DNA of 64,000 bases, taken from assembly GCF_947504145.1 (NCBI RefSeq), contig NZ_CANNGQ010000002.1:248001-312000 (forward strand). The letters are read 5' to 3'. A model generated the notes under the pieces. The model worked only from the letters and a program-made list of their open reading frames with translations. It ran no database searches and was not told the DNA's origin. The stretch's first letter is position 1, and each line of letters starts with the position of its first letter. The position numbers and the translations under genes are program-made. Below, one piece after another: positions 1 to 8,039 of the stretch. Origin of the DNA: an uncultured Microbulbifer sp. GTDB taxonomy: Bacteria; Pseudomonadota; Gammaproteobacteria; Pseudomonadales; Cellvibrionaceae.

Positions 1-450
1 CCGCAGGTGGATGCGTACCTGGAAGCGGGCATGCAGCACCCGAACCCGCTGCTGGTTTGGTGCCTGATCTGGCTGATCGACGTAGAAGACATCGAGCAGG
101 CGCTGAAGCTGGCGAATATCGCCATCGAGCAGCAGCAGCTGATGCCGGAACGCTTCAAGCGCGATCTGCCCACCTACGTGGCCGAGGCGCTGCACGACTG
201 GGCAGAGCGCCAGTACAAGGATCAGAAGAGTGCCGATCCCTACTTCAGCGAAGTGGTGGATGCGGTGCACAGCGAGCGCTGGCCGGTGGCTCAGATCATC
301 GTGCAGGGCAAGCTGTACAAACTCGCCGGCCTGTTTGCCGAGCGCAACGGTGAAACGGAAAAGGCGGTGCAGTGGTTCGAGCGCGCCATGGAAGCCAACC
401 CGAGAGCGGGCGTGAAAACCCGGTTGGAAAAACTAAAAACACAACTGTAA
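1..450 (+). CDS. Phage terminase small (endonuclease) subunit, GpM-like, 5' truncated by the window
   Basis: The frame is open from base 1 with no upstream stop, so the true start lies outside the window and about 149 C-terminal residues are visible. Helical, Gln/Ala-rich sequence ending in a TPR-like segment (ERNGETEKAVQWFERAMEANP) matches the C-terminal part of P2 GpM-type terminase small subunits, which with GpP cut and package DNA. It sits directly before a GpL-like gene, which is the P2 order (M then L). Family call is by sequence recognition and synteny; the first in-window start-like codon (GTG at 7) is unlikely to be the real one. Confidence 0.75.
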   Translation, partial: PQVDAYLEAGMQHPNPLLVWCLIWLIDVEDIEQALKLANIAIEQQQLMPERFKRDLPTYVAEALHDWAERQYKDQKSADPYFSEVVDAVHSERWPVAQIIVQGKLYKLAGLFAERNGETEKAVQWFERAMEANPRAGVKTRLEKLKTQL

Positions 451-544
451 CGACTCCCCCGAGGGCACGGGCCAGTGGGGCGTCTGCCGCCCTGCGCGAA
501 CAGGCAAACCACTTGGCACCGTGTTTTTTTGAAGAGCAGAGCGC

Positions 545-1009
545 ATGAGCTTTACCGGCAAAACCGACAGCTATCTGGAAAGCACCATCGAGAACAACGG
601 ATTTTTTCCGGATCTCTCGCTGGGCAATTTTCAGCGCCTGTATCGGGTGCCGGCGGAGTACCACCAGGAGAAGGTGGAACACCACCTGCGCCTGGCGATG
701 CTGGATGTGAACAGCGATCTGTTCGACCAGCAGGATGCGTGGATGACCGACGGCCACGCCACGCTGGGCGCGGTCTCTGCGGAAACCATCGGCGGTGAAA
801 GCGTACTGGAAGAGCAGTACCGCCGTGCGGTGTTCTGCCGCGCTACCGCCAACCTGTTCGGTGAGTTCGCCACCATTTACCGCCGTGAAGTTGGCGATAG
901 CCAGGCGAAGGAAAGCGAGAGCACCGCGCAGATGTACCGCTCGCAGGCAGACCGCGCGCTGCGGCACCTGCAGGGAACCAAAACCAATATCACCGCGGAG
1001 CTTTTGTAA
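545..1009 (+). CDS. Phage head completion/stabilisation protein, GpL-like
   Basis: This 154-residue protein matches the P2 GpL family in length and style: an N-terminal FxGxxxSY-like segment (SFTGKTDSYLE), a central helix pair and a YRRAVFCRATANLFGEFATIYRR stretch typical of these capsid-tail joining proteins. GpL closes the filled head so that the tail can attach. It starts at ATG after a GAGCAGAGC leader, 94 bp after the terminase gene, and its stop overlaps the next start by one base (TAATG), so it is translationally coupled to the GpR-like gene. The function is inferred from family and order. Confidence 0.8.
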   Translation: MSFTGKTDSYLESTIENNGFFPDLSLGNFQRLYRVPAEYHQEKVEHHLRLAMLDVNSDLFDQQDAWMTDGHATLGAVSAETIGGESVLEEQYRRAVFCRATANLFGEFATIYRREVGDSQAKESESTAQMYRSQADRALRHLQGTKTNITAELL

Positions 1010-1497
1010 TGGCACTGGAAAAGCTCCGCGCAATCACCGCCCACCTGCTGGCCGCCAATCTGGTATCGAGCGAGCAGCTGGACAGCTGGATGGAAAGCGG
1101 TGAGCTGGAAACCGCCAGCAAGAACCTCGGCAACGGCGTGCGCATCTGCCGCTTGCGTTACGACGCAGTGATCAGCATCGAGCGCTTCGCCCAGCCTGCC
1201 GAACTGCTGTTCGCACTGGTCACCGCCTGGGTGCAGGACAACGATCCGGAACGCTTCACTCTGGGACTGCCGGAGCCGGATATCGAGATCGACGTGATCA
1301 ACAAGCGCATGGCGGACGTGGAAATCAAAATTCCATTTTCCGAAAACGTGGATCTGGTCCCTGATGCCAACGGCGCGATCACTTACCTCGGGCAGCAGTG
1401 GTCTGTTGCGGTAGTGGGTGCCGATGAAGCCGACCAGGTAGCGGTGGGCGACGACGAAACTGCACCAACGGATAAACCCTATGTCCGTGAGGATTGA
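1009..1497 (+). CDS. Phage tail completion protein, GpR-like
   Basis: A 162-residue protein of the P2 GpR family: it opens with LEKLRAITAHLL and contains the conserved WVQDNDPERFTLGLPEPDIEIDVIN region, where the D-x-D/E pattern follows an aromatic helix. GpR caps the head-proximal end of the contractile tail. The last 17 bases overlap the following GpS-like gene in another frame, a usual arrangement for this pair. The C-terminal 20 residues are acidic and look unstructured. Confidence 0.8.
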   Translation: MALEKLRAITAHLLAANLVSSEQLDSWMESGELETASKNLGNGVRICRLRYDAVISIERFAQPAELLFALVTAWVQDNDPERFTLGLPEPDIEIDVINKRMADVEIKIPFSENVDLVPDANGAITYLGQQWSVAVVGADEADQVAVGDDETAPTDKPYVRED

Positions 1498-2134
1498 TAT
1501 CGCCGGACAGGTAGGGGTTAAAAAAATGCTGAAGGTGCTGCAGCTGCCACCGGCCAAGCGCAAGCGGCTGCTAGCACAGGTGGGGCGCAAAGTGCGGGTG
1601 TTCTCGCGCAAACGACTGCGGCAACAGAGGGGTATAGACGGACAGCCCTGGGAAGCGCGCAAAAGTGGTAACCGAAAAATGCTGCGCGGCATAAGCAAGC
1701 GCATGCAGGTGAAGACAGACCCGGAAAAAACGGTGATCGGCTTCAAGGACGGAATGACTGCAGGCATCGCCTACCAGCACCAGCATGGTGTGACCGAGCA
1801 CTGGACCGCAGACAAGGCAGAGCAGGTGTACGGCCAGCCGGATTACGACGCACCGGCCACGCGCAAACAGGCAAAGGCACTGCGGGAAGAGGGATACAAG
1901 GTGCGCCGGGGCAGTGGCCGCGGTTGGCGCAGACCCAGCCTGAAGTGGGTAACGGAAAACATGACGGTAGGCCAGGCGGGAATCATCTTGCGCAGCATGC
2001 GCGACGCAGAGCCCAGCGCGAGCTGGAAGATTCCCCTACCGGCGCGGACGTTCCTCGGGGTGAATCTCACCGAGATCCGCGAACTGGCCACAACACTGAT
2101 CGACGAAACACTGGAACGATTTCAACGGGCATAA
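1481..2134 (+). CDS. Phage virion morphogenesis / tail completion protein, GpS-like
   Basis: The 217-residue product has the hallmarks of the Phage_tail_S family: a basic N-terminus (KRKRLLAQVGRKVRVFSRKRLRQQ), the IDGQPWEARK motif and the GIAYQHQHG motif about 85 residues later, then the ARTFLGVN near the C-terminus. In P2, GpR and GpS form the tail terminator. The middle of the protein (residues 110-150) carries an insertion rich in Lys, Arg and Gly relative to short homologues. It overlaps the upstream gene by 17 bp. Confidence 0.8.
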   Translation: MSVRIDIAGQVGVKKMLKVLQLPPAKRKRLLAQVGRKVRVFSRKRLRQQRGIDGQPWEARKSGNRKMLRGISKRMQVKTDPEKTVIGFKDGMTAGIAYQHQHGVTEHWTADKAEQVYGQPDYDAPATRKQAKALREEGYKVRRGSGRGWRRPSLKWVTENMTVGQAGIILRSMRDAEPSASWKIPLPARTFLGVNLTEIRELATTLIDETLERFQRA

Positions 2135-2161
2135 GCGCCCACAACGGCAAGGGGCAAGCAA

Positions 2162-3268
2162 ATGGCACTCGGCAAAGTTTCTGTAAACAACCTGAACCAG
2201 GCGCAGGGCAGCACGCCCGCCATTGAGCGCAAAGCACTGTTTATCGGCGAGGGCGCCACCGGCGTGGGCGAGCTGCTTTCCCTCAACAGCCAGAGCGATA
2301 TCGACACCCTTCTGGGTGCCACCAGCAGCGAGATCCGCGACAACGTGCTGGCCGCCCAGCAGAACGGCGGCGAGAACTGGCAGGCGTGGGCCGCACCGCA
2401 AACCGCCGGTTACGACTGGCTCGACGTGGTGGATTCCGCAATGGAAACCATTTCTCCGGAGCTGATTGTGCTGTGTACCCCGGCCACCGCTGCCAGTGAG
2501 CTCACGGACATGCAGACCAAGGCGGAGAGCCTGCGCACCAGCCTGGCCCGCCGCGTGATCATTCTTACCGCTACCCCGGGCATTGATTCCGGTACCGAGA
2601 CCTGGAGCGCCTACGAGGCGGCGCAGGCCGCGATCACCGACAGTGTGGCCGCTTACCGTGTGGCAGCGGTTCCCCAACTGCACGGCAACAACCTGGGCGT
2701 GCTGGCGGGCCGCCTGTGCACTGATGCCGTGAGCATTGCCGACAGCCCCATGCGTGTGGCAACCGGCGCAGTGCTGGGCCTCGGCGATGCACCGGTGGAC
2801 AACAACGGCACCACGCTCTCTTCCGCGACGCTGGCCACGCTGGACGCTGCGCGGCTTTCGGTACCGCAGACCTATCCGGATTACCCGGGCACCTACTGGG
2901 GCGACTGCAACCTACTGGACGCACCTGGTGGCGATTACCAGGTGATCGAGCACCTGCGCGTGGTGGACAAGGCCGCACGCGCGGTGCGCCTGCTGGCCAT
3001 CGCCCGCGTGGCCAACCGCTCACTTAACAGCACCCCGGTGAGCATCGCGGCCAACAAAACCTTTTTCATGCGCCCCCTGCGCGAGATGAGCTACAGCACG
3101 GTGTTTGCCGGCGAGCACTTCCCCGGTGAGATCAAGGCGCCCAATGACGACAGCATCGCCATTGTTTGGCCGAACAAAACGTCGGCAGAGGTTTACCTGA
3201 AGGTGCAGCCCTACAACGCGCCGAAGGAAATCACCGCAAACATCATTCTGGACCTCAGCAACGGCTAA
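2162..3268 (+). CDS. Phage contractile tail sheath protein, DUF2586 type
   Basis: A 368-residue protein with N-terminal MALGKVSVNNLN and a conserved beta-alpha pattern seen in DUF2586 proteins, which fill the sheath position in HP1/K139-like phages instead of the classical P2 GpFI. It is followed by the DUF2597 tube-like gene, as expected for a sheath-tube pair. There is no signal peptide or membrane segment. The ribosome site AAGGGGCAAGCAA precedes ATG 2162. The sheath role is inferred from position and family; a search against solved sheath structures would settle it. Confidence 0.72.
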   Translation: MALGKVSVNNLNQAQGSTPAIERKALFIGEGATGVGELLSLNSQSDIDTLLGATSSEIRDNVLAAQQNGGENWQAWAAPQTAGYDWLDVVDSAMETISPELIVLCTPATAASELTDMQTKAESLRTSLARRVIILTATPGIDSGTETWSAYEAAQAAITDSVAAYRVAAVPQLHGNNLGVLAGRLCTDAVSIADSPMRVATGAVLGLGDAPVDNNGTTLSSATLATLDAARLSVPQTYPDYPGTYWGDCNLLDAPGGDYQVIEHLRVVDKAARAVRLLAIARVANRSLNSTPVSIAANKTFFMRPLREMSYSTVFAGEHFPGEIKAPNDDSIAIVWPNKTSAEVYLKVQPYNAPKEITANIILDLSNG

Positions 3269-3314
3269 GCCGGAGCGAGAAACAGCAGAGCCAATTAACC
3301 GGGAGCGATAACAC

Positions 3315-3767
3315 ATGAGCCAGAAACTCAGCGGCAAGGACATAGACGTAATGATCGGCAGCATGCTGGTCCACGTGGAAAATTTCACACTCAACATCGA
3401 GGACAACACCGCGCCGGCAATGACCCGTGGTGTGCCCGATGGCTGGATCAGCGGCGACAAAAAAGCCAGCGGCGAGATCGAGGTGGATACCAACAACCTG
3501 CAGACCATTCTGGACGCCGCGAAGAGCGCCGGCAGCTTCAGTGCACTGGATACGTTCGACATTGTGGGCAACGCCGCAGCCACGAACGTGGAGCTCAAGG
3601 TGGAAGCCTTTGGCTGCAAGTTGCGGATCAGCGACCTGCTGAATGCGTCGGCTACCGGCGGCGAGAAGCTGAAGCACAAGCTGCCCTACGACGTAACCAA
3701 CCGCGATTTTGTGCGCATCAACGGTGTGCCCTATATCGACGCCAGCGAAACCGAGAATTTCATCTAA
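3315..3767 (+). CDS. Phage tail tube protein, DUF2597 type
   Basis: The 150-residue product (start MSQKLSGKDIDVMIG) is of the DUF2597 family, which occupies the tail tube slot downstream of the sheath in HP1/K139-type phages. The sequence alternates short beta strands with a hydrophobic pattern compatible with the two-layer tube fold, and includes VTNRDFVRINGVPY near the end. GGGAGCGATAACAC upstream of ATG 3315 gives a good ribosome site. The structural role is inferred from neighbours. Confidence 0.72.
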   Translation: MSQKLSGKDIDVMIGSMLVHVENFTLNIEDNTAPAMTRGVPDGWISGDKKASGEIEVDTNNLQTILDAAKSAGSFSALDTFDIVGNAAATNVELKVEAFGCKLRISDLLNASATGGEKLKHKLPYDVTNRDFVRINGVPYIDASETENFI

Positions 3768-3786
3768 GGCGCAGTAGGTAAGGGTT

Positions 3787-3996
3787 ATGCCAGACGATTT
3801 TGACCGCGCGTCGGATCTGGAACAGGCACAGCGCCAGCGGGCGCTGGATGCCCAGCGCGCTCGCAGCAACTTCGATACTCCAAGCCTTGCGGATTGCGAA
3901 CACTGCGGCGATGAAATACCGCCAGCACGGCAGAAAATCGGCGGCGTGACCCGCTGTGTGGATTGCCAGACAAGTTTTGAAAAGTGGGGGCGCTGA
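3787..3996 (+). CDS. Phage DksA/TraR-type zinc-finger protein
   Basis: Only 69 residues, with an acidic helical N-terminus (DRASDLEQAQRQRALDAQRAR) and a C4 zinc ribbon, CEHCGDEIPPAR...TRCVDC (Cys-x2-Cys ... Cys-x2-Cys) at residues about 38-58. This is the short TraR/DksA class found in many P2-like phages. It probably binds in the RNA polymerase secondary channel and may bias transcription toward late genes. Its TGA overlaps the next ATG (TGATG), so it is coupled to the lysis gene. Confidence 0.85.
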   Translation: MPDDFDRASDLEQAQRQRALDAQRARSNFDTPSLADCEHCGDEIPPARQKIGGVTRCVDCQTSFEKWGR

Positions 3997-4598
3997 TGCA
4001 ATTGCCAACAGGAAAACTGCCGCGCTACGGGCAGCTGCAGACCGCATTTATCCGCAAGGGTTACCGGTTTTTCGATGAGGGTGATTTCAACCTGAACCTG
4101 ATCGGTGTGCGCACCGCCGACAATACCGCCAACACCTTCAACGACCACCTCGCGGTGGCGTTTCGTTTTGACGGCCGCCCGCACTGCTATGTGTTCCCGG
4201 CCACCACTGACCCGGGCCTGTACTGGCGGCAGAACCTGGCCAACGTCAACGGTACCGCCATTGTGGTTCCCGGCCAGTATGCAGGCCTGTGGCAGATCGG
4301 CCAGCACCAGGGTAAGTACCAGGCGCTGGTGCAGCGCGCACCGGTGACCGTGTACCGCGACAGCAACCGCGACCAGGTACTGGATACCGACACCACCACC
4401 GAGAGCGGGCTGTTCGGTATCAACTGCCACCGTGCCCGCGCTGACGGCGAGAGTTCGCAGGTGGACAGATGGAGCGCGGGCTGTCAGGTGCTGGCGAACG
4501 CGGCGGATTTCACCCTGCTGATGGCGCTGTGCAACCGCGCACGCATGGAGTGGGGCAACCGCTTTACCTACACGCTGATCAAGGAGGGCGACCTGTGA
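3996..4598 (+). CDS. Putative phage endolysin with a His...Ser-Ala-Gly-Cys motif
   Basis: The 200-residue product contains, at about residues 137-165, GINCHRA followed by VDRWSAGCQVL. A His followed by SxGC is reminiscent of the L,D-transpeptidase/YkuD active site and of related wall-cleaving cysteine enzymes of phages. It lies directly upstream of a three-helix holin-like gene, which supports a lysis role. I chose ATG 3996 rather than the in-frame GTG 3984 because it gives the one-base TGATG overlap with the preceding stop. It has no signal sequence, so export would rely on the holin. Family assignment is tentative; it lacks the usual lysozyme or M15 motifs. Confidence 0.55.
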   Translation: MQLPTGKLPRYGQLQTAFIRKGYRFFDEGDFNLNLIGVRTADNTANTFNDHLAVAFRFDGRPHCYVFPATTDPGLYWRQNLANVNGTAIVVPGQYAGLWQIGQHQGKYQALVQRAPVTVYRDSNRDQVLDTDTTTESGLFGINCHRARADGESSQVDRWSAGCQVLANAADFTLLMALCNRARMEWGNRFTYTLIKEGDL

Positions 4599-5071
4599 GC
4601 TGGCTATCGAAAATCACCGAAGTGGCGACCGGCGGCATCGGGCAGCTCTTCTTTGATGTGGCGAAAACCTATTTCCCTCCGGATATGAGCGAGGCGGATA
4701 AGAAAGCCGCGCTGCTGGAATTTGAAAAGCTGGAGATGCAGCGCAATCGCGAGGCGCACGACGCATCGGTGGAAGCGGAGAACGCACTTACCCAAAGGAT
4801 TAAGGACCTGGAAGGTACCGCGGCGGATCTGGCGAGAATTCCGGTGCTCGGCACGGTGGTGCTGTTCCTGCGCGGGTGCCAGCGCCCGCTGTGGGGATTT
4901 GCGGTTCTGTACCTGGACTGGAAGTGGTTTACCGAGTGGGAGCTGACCCAGAAGCAGGAAAGCGCGCTGCTGGTGATCAATTTACTGGTGCTCGGGTTTT
5001 TGTTCGGCGAGCGCGCCGTCAAAAACGTTAGCCCGTTTCTGGTGGAAGTATTCAGAGCGAAAAAAGGGTAA
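4595..5071 (+). CDS. Phage holin, 3TM type
   Basis: With the GTG start at 4595, which overlaps the previous stop (GTGA) and is preceded by AAGGAGGGCGACCT, the product has 158 residues. A helical charged N-terminal half (EADKKAALLEFEKLEMQRNRE) is followed by three hydrophobic segments (around IPVLGTVVLFLRG, LWGFAVLYLDW and LLVINLLVLGFLFG). This fits the GTA/3TM holin family. An in-frame start further upstream would add 42 residues read inside the endolysin gene in another frame and is rejected. Confidence 0.75.
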   Translation: MSWLSKITEVATGGIGQLFFDVAKTYFPPDMSEADKKAALLEFEKLEMQRNREAHDASVEAENALTQRIKDLEGTAADLARIPVLGTVVLFLRGCQRPLWGFAVLYLDWKWFTEWELTQKQESALLVINLLVLGFLFGERAVKNVSPFLVEVFRAKKG

Positions 5072-5074
5072 GCC

Positions 5075-5344
5075 ATGCAGATCACTGAGCAGGAAATTGA
5101 ACAGATCGCAAAAAAGGCCGGTGAAGCGGCGGTACAGGATCTGTTGACCAAACTCGGCATTGATATCAGTGACGTGCACGAAACCCAAAAGGATTTTGCT
5201 TACCTGCGTGGTCAGCGCCAGACCAGTGACCAGGTGGGCGTTTGGACCCGGCGCATCATGCTGGGCTTTGTTCTTACCTCAGCCGGCACCTTGCTGGTGA
5301 CCGGCATAAAAACGGCCTTTGTGGGCCTGCTGCAACAACCCTGA
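5075..5344 (+). CDS. Small phage membrane protein in the lysis module
   Basis: An 89-residue protein: a helical N-terminus (ITEQEIEQIAKKAGEAAVQDLL), a D-x-H-E-T-Q segment, and a C-terminal hydrophobic helix (IMLGFVLTSAGTLLVTGIKTAFVG). It starts three bases after the holin gene. It may be an auxiliary holin or antiholin; similar one-helix proteins sit here in related phages. I do not recognise a named family with certainty. Confidence 0.6.
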   Translation: MQITEQEIEQIAKKAGEAAVQDLLTKLGIDISDVHETQKDFAYLRGQRQTSDQVGVWTRRIMLGFVLTSAGTLLVTGIKTAFVGLLQQP

Positions 5345-5358
5345 CGGAGATAAAAACC

Positions 5359-5664
5359 ATGGCTGCGAAAACCAACGAAGTGCAAGACGGCAACACCCAG
5401 ACCATTGAGGTTTCTGTCGGAGACAAGGAATTCTCTTTCCACGTTACCCGCGAGGCCTACAACAAGTATCTGAACAGCATCACGCCCACCAGCAAGGTGG
5501 CACCCAGCCACAACTTTCTGGTGAGCACGGTAGACGCCGATGACAAGGAGGCGCTGGTGGCTCTGGTTAAGGCAATGCCTGGTGCCGAAGTGCAACTGGC
5601 CGGTGCGGTGCTTGAGGCCTACACGCCGGATCTGGCGATCACGGCAAAAAAGCGCAGCAACTAG
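5359..5664 (+). CDS. Phage tail assembly chaperone, short (zero-frame) form
   Basis: 101 residues starting at ATG 5359, with CGGAG eight bases upstream. It lies immediately before the tape measure gene, where tailed phages encode a chaperone that coats the tape measure. The N-terminal half is beta-rich (IEVSVGDKEFSFHVTREAYNKYLN) and the C-terminal half helical. The last codons carry the heptamer A AAA AAG in the correct phase, so a fraction of ribosomes should shift by -1 and make a longer form (see the next entry). This matches the P2 E/E' and lambda G/GT logic. Confidence 0.8.
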   Translation: MAAKTNEVQDGNTQTIEVSVGDKEFSFHVTREAYNKYLNSITPTSKVAPSHNFLVSTVDADDKEALVALVKAMPGAEVQLAGAVLEAYTPDLAITAKKRSN

Positions 5665-5843
5665 CCGAGCAGATTGCGCACAACGGCTACGACCAACTGT
5701 GCGCGCTGGTGGCCCGGTACCTGCCGGGCCAGCCAGAAACTGTAGAGAACATGGCGCGTGCGCTGTACCTGGAACAGCGCGAATGCAAAAACTTTGAGAT
5801 GGCGGTGGCCAACGGCATAGGCCGGGCGTTCACCGGTAAATAG
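5359..5843 (+). CDS. Phage tail assembly chaperone, long form made by -1 programmed frameshift
   Basis: After reading AAA AAG (5647-5652) a -1 slip resumes at base 5652 and reads 63 further codons to TAG 5841-5843, giving about 161 residues in all. The added part (AQQLAEQIAHNGYDQLCALV ... GIGRAFTGK) is helical and has no start codon or ribosome site of its own near its 5' end, so it is only explained as an extension. The stop is 11 bases before the tape measure ATG. The domain added should bind the tape measure, as GT and E' do. Frameshifting itself is inferred from sequence. Confidence 0.8.
5646..5689 (+). promoter_or_regulatory. -1 ribosomal frameshift signal: slippery heptamer plus downstream hairpin
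   Basis: A AAA AAG occupies 5646-5652 in the X XXY YYZ phase of the chaperone gene. After a nine-base spacer, TAGCCG (5662-5667, which includes the zero-frame stop) pairs perfectly with CGGCTA (5684-5689). The loop contains TGCG (5675-5678), complementary to CGCA (5653-5656) in the spacer, so a small pseudoknot is possible. All elements of a canonical stimulatory signal are present. Confidence 0.82.
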
Positions 5844-5854
5844 CGGAGCAGACA

Positions 5855-7699
5855 ATGGCATCGCGGCTGGAAAAATTGCTGTTTTCCGTCAGCCTGATCG
5901 ACAAGGCCAGCGGCCCTGCGGGCAAGATTGCCGCGCAGATCGACCAGCTGAACCAGCGCGCCACCGCTGGCTTTACGCAAGTCGGTGTGGGTGCTGCTGG
6001 CCTGTTTGCCACTGGCTACGCGCTCAAGTCGGTACTGTCTCCCGCGATTGAAATGGACCGGGCACTGGGGGAAGTGCGCAGCCTCGGTGTGGCCGATGCC
6101 GCACTGAAGCAACTGGAAAAAACGTCACTGAGCTTTTCCGTGCAATACGGTGAGAGCGCGGCGGAGTTCGTTCGCTCTTCCTACGACATCCAGAGTGCGA
6201 TCGCAGGCCTCACCGGTACCGAACTTTCCAAATTCACCGAGGCCGGCGCCGTGCTGGCCAAGGGCACAAAGTCCGACGTGGGCACCATCACCAATTACAT
6301 GGGCACCATGTACGGCATCTTCCAGACCACCGCCGATAAGATGGGCAAGGCGGAGTGGGTGCAGATGCTTGCCGGCCAGACCGCCAGCGCGGTGCAGATG
6401 TTCAAAACCACCGGTAGTGAAATGTCCTCCGCGTTCTCTTCTCTTGGTGCCGACGCTACGGCGGCCGGTATTTCGATGAGCGAGCAGATGGCGATTCTCG
6501 GCACCCTGCAGGCCACCATGAGCGGCAGCGAGGCGGGCACCAAATACCGGGCATTCCTGAAAGGGGTTGGCAAGGCACAGGATGAACTGGGGCTGACGTT
6601 TACCGACAGCCAGGGGCGCATGCTGCCGATGCTGGACATCCTGCAGAAACTGCGAGGCCGTTTCGGCGACACCATCGACGTGGCGGAAGGCATGCAGCTG
6701 CAGAAAGCGTTCGGCACTCAGGAAGCGGTGGCGCTGCTCAACCTTCTGGTTCCCAAGGCCGATGGCCTGAAAGATTCCATGGATGCCCTGGGCAACGTGC
6801 GGGGCATGGACAAGGCGCGGGAAATGGCCGACGCGATGGCCGACCCGTGGCAGAAACTCGCCTCACTCGGTACCGCAGTGAAAACCGTATTCGGCCGTGT
6901 GATGCAGCCGGTGCTGGTGCCGCTGGTGGAAACACTGATTGCCGGCGGTGACGTGATCATGGACTGGACCGAGCGTTTCCCGACGCTCACCAAAGTGGTT
7001 GGTATCGGCATCCTGACGATTTTCGGACTGGTGGCCGCTGTGAGCGCCTTCGCGCTGGTGCAGGGTATCGCCATGCTGGCCATGGCCGGTTGGAGTGGCG
7101 CCATGCTGGTGGGAACCGGCATTGCAAAGGCCTGGCGCTTCGCCATCGCTGCTGCGCAGGTTACCTGGTTCCTGTTTAACGTCGCGATCTGGGCGGGTGC
7201 TGCCGCGTTTGGTGCACTGCGCACCGCCTTCATGGCCTCCACCGCTGCCACCTGGCTCCTCAACGCCGCACTGCTGGCCAACCCCATCACCTGGATTGTT
7301 CTCGCCGTAGCCGCACTGGTGGCCGCTGTGGTGGGCCTGATCGTGTACTGGGATGAACTGATGGAGTGGTTCAAGAACATCAAGCCGCTGCAGATGCTGG
7401 GCGATGCCATCGACTGGCTGATCGACAAGATCAACATGATCCCAGGAATCAATATCGACACCGGTGGCGATATCGCGGTGACCGAAAAAATACAGCAGGA
7501 GCGCGACGCAATGGACAGCGCGACCGCCGGCCTGCAGTCGAACAAACCGAATGCGGTGCCGACTGGCGGCCTGATGCAACAGGTGAACCAGTCCACCACC
7601 AACAACCGCGGCACACACGTCGAGAAAATCGAAGTGCATACCAGCGGCGGCGTCAGCGGCTACCAGCTCGCCGACGAACTGGCACTGGCGGGAGGTTGA
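5855..7699 (+). CDS. Phage tail tape measure protein
   Basis: At 614 residues this is by far the longest tail gene and follows the frameshifted chaperone. The N-terminal 350 residues have the TP901-like pattern (YGESAAEFVRSSYDIQSAIAGL, then TMYGIFQTTADKMG) and the region 370-520 holds several hydrophobic segments thought to insert into the host membrane for DNA entry. Its length sets the tail length, which would be short for a contractile tail. It starts at ATG with CGGAG upstream and ends two bases before the next gene. Confidence 0.88.
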   Translation: MASRLEKLLFSVSLIDKASGPAGKIAAQIDQLNQRATAGFTQVGVGAAGLFATGYALKSVLSPAIEMDRALGEVRSLGVADAALKQLEKTSLSFSVQYGESAAEFVRSSYDIQSAIAGLTGTELSKFTEAGAVLAKGTKSDVGTITNYMGTMYGIFQTTADKMGKAEWVQMLAGQTASAVQMFKTTGSEMSSAFSSLGADATAAGISMSEQMAILGTLQATMSGSEAGTKYRAFLKGVGKAQDELGLTFTDSQGRMLPMLDILQKLRGRFGDTIDVAEGMQLQKAFGTQEAVALLNLLVPKADGLKDSMDALGNVRGMDKAREMADAMADPWQKLASLGTAVKTVFGRVMQPVLVPLVETLIAGGDVIMDWTERFPTLTKVVGIGILTIFGLVAAVSAFALVQGIAMLAMAGWSGAMLVGTGIAKAWRFAIAAAQVTWFLFNVAIWAGAAAFGALRTAFMASTAATWLLNAALLANPITWIVLAVAALVAAVVGLIVYWDELMEWFKNIKPLQMLGDAIDWLIDKINMIPGINIDTGGDIAVTEKIQQERDAMDSATAGLQSNKPNAVPTGGLMQQVNQSTTNNRGTHVEKIEVHTSGGVSGYQLADELALAGG

Positions 7700-7700
7700 T

Positions 7701-8039
7701 ATGGCGGAATACGTAGACCTGCTGATCAGCGAACGCGACCTGACGCTCGATGAGGGCGGTTTCCCGGTGCTGTGCGATGGCCGGGTCAGTATCGGACAGG
7801 ACATCAAGCACCGGATTCTGGAAAGCGGGCTGGCGCTGCAGCTGATCGCCGAGCGCGACCCTGCGCGTATTGCGCGCATCGAAAATCAGATCCTGCTGCT
7901 GGTGGATCAGGACACACGCATTAGACCTGGTACCGCAAAGCTCACGGTGCAGGACGCGGCCGGTGAGCAATACATTCTCACCGCGAAAACGATGAAGTAC
8001 GGCGACACCACAGTCACTTTTAGCGGGGTAAGTGGGTAA
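7701..8039 (+). CDS. Phage baseplate protein, DUF2590 type (GpW-like position)
   Basis: 112 residues, with an N-terminal ISERDLTLDEGGFPVLCDGR, then GQDIKHRILESGL. The fold pattern and place, just before the GpJ-like gene, match DUF2590 and the P2 W / T4 gp25 wedge position. Gp25-like proteins link the sheath ring to the baseplate wedge. The stop and the following start overlap by one base (TAATG). Confidence 0.72.
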   Translation: MAEYVDLLISERDLTLDEGGFPVLCDGRVSIGQDIKHRILESGLALQLIAERDPARIARIENQILLLVDQDTRIRPGTAKLTVQDAAGEQYILTAKTMKYGDTTVTFSGVSG

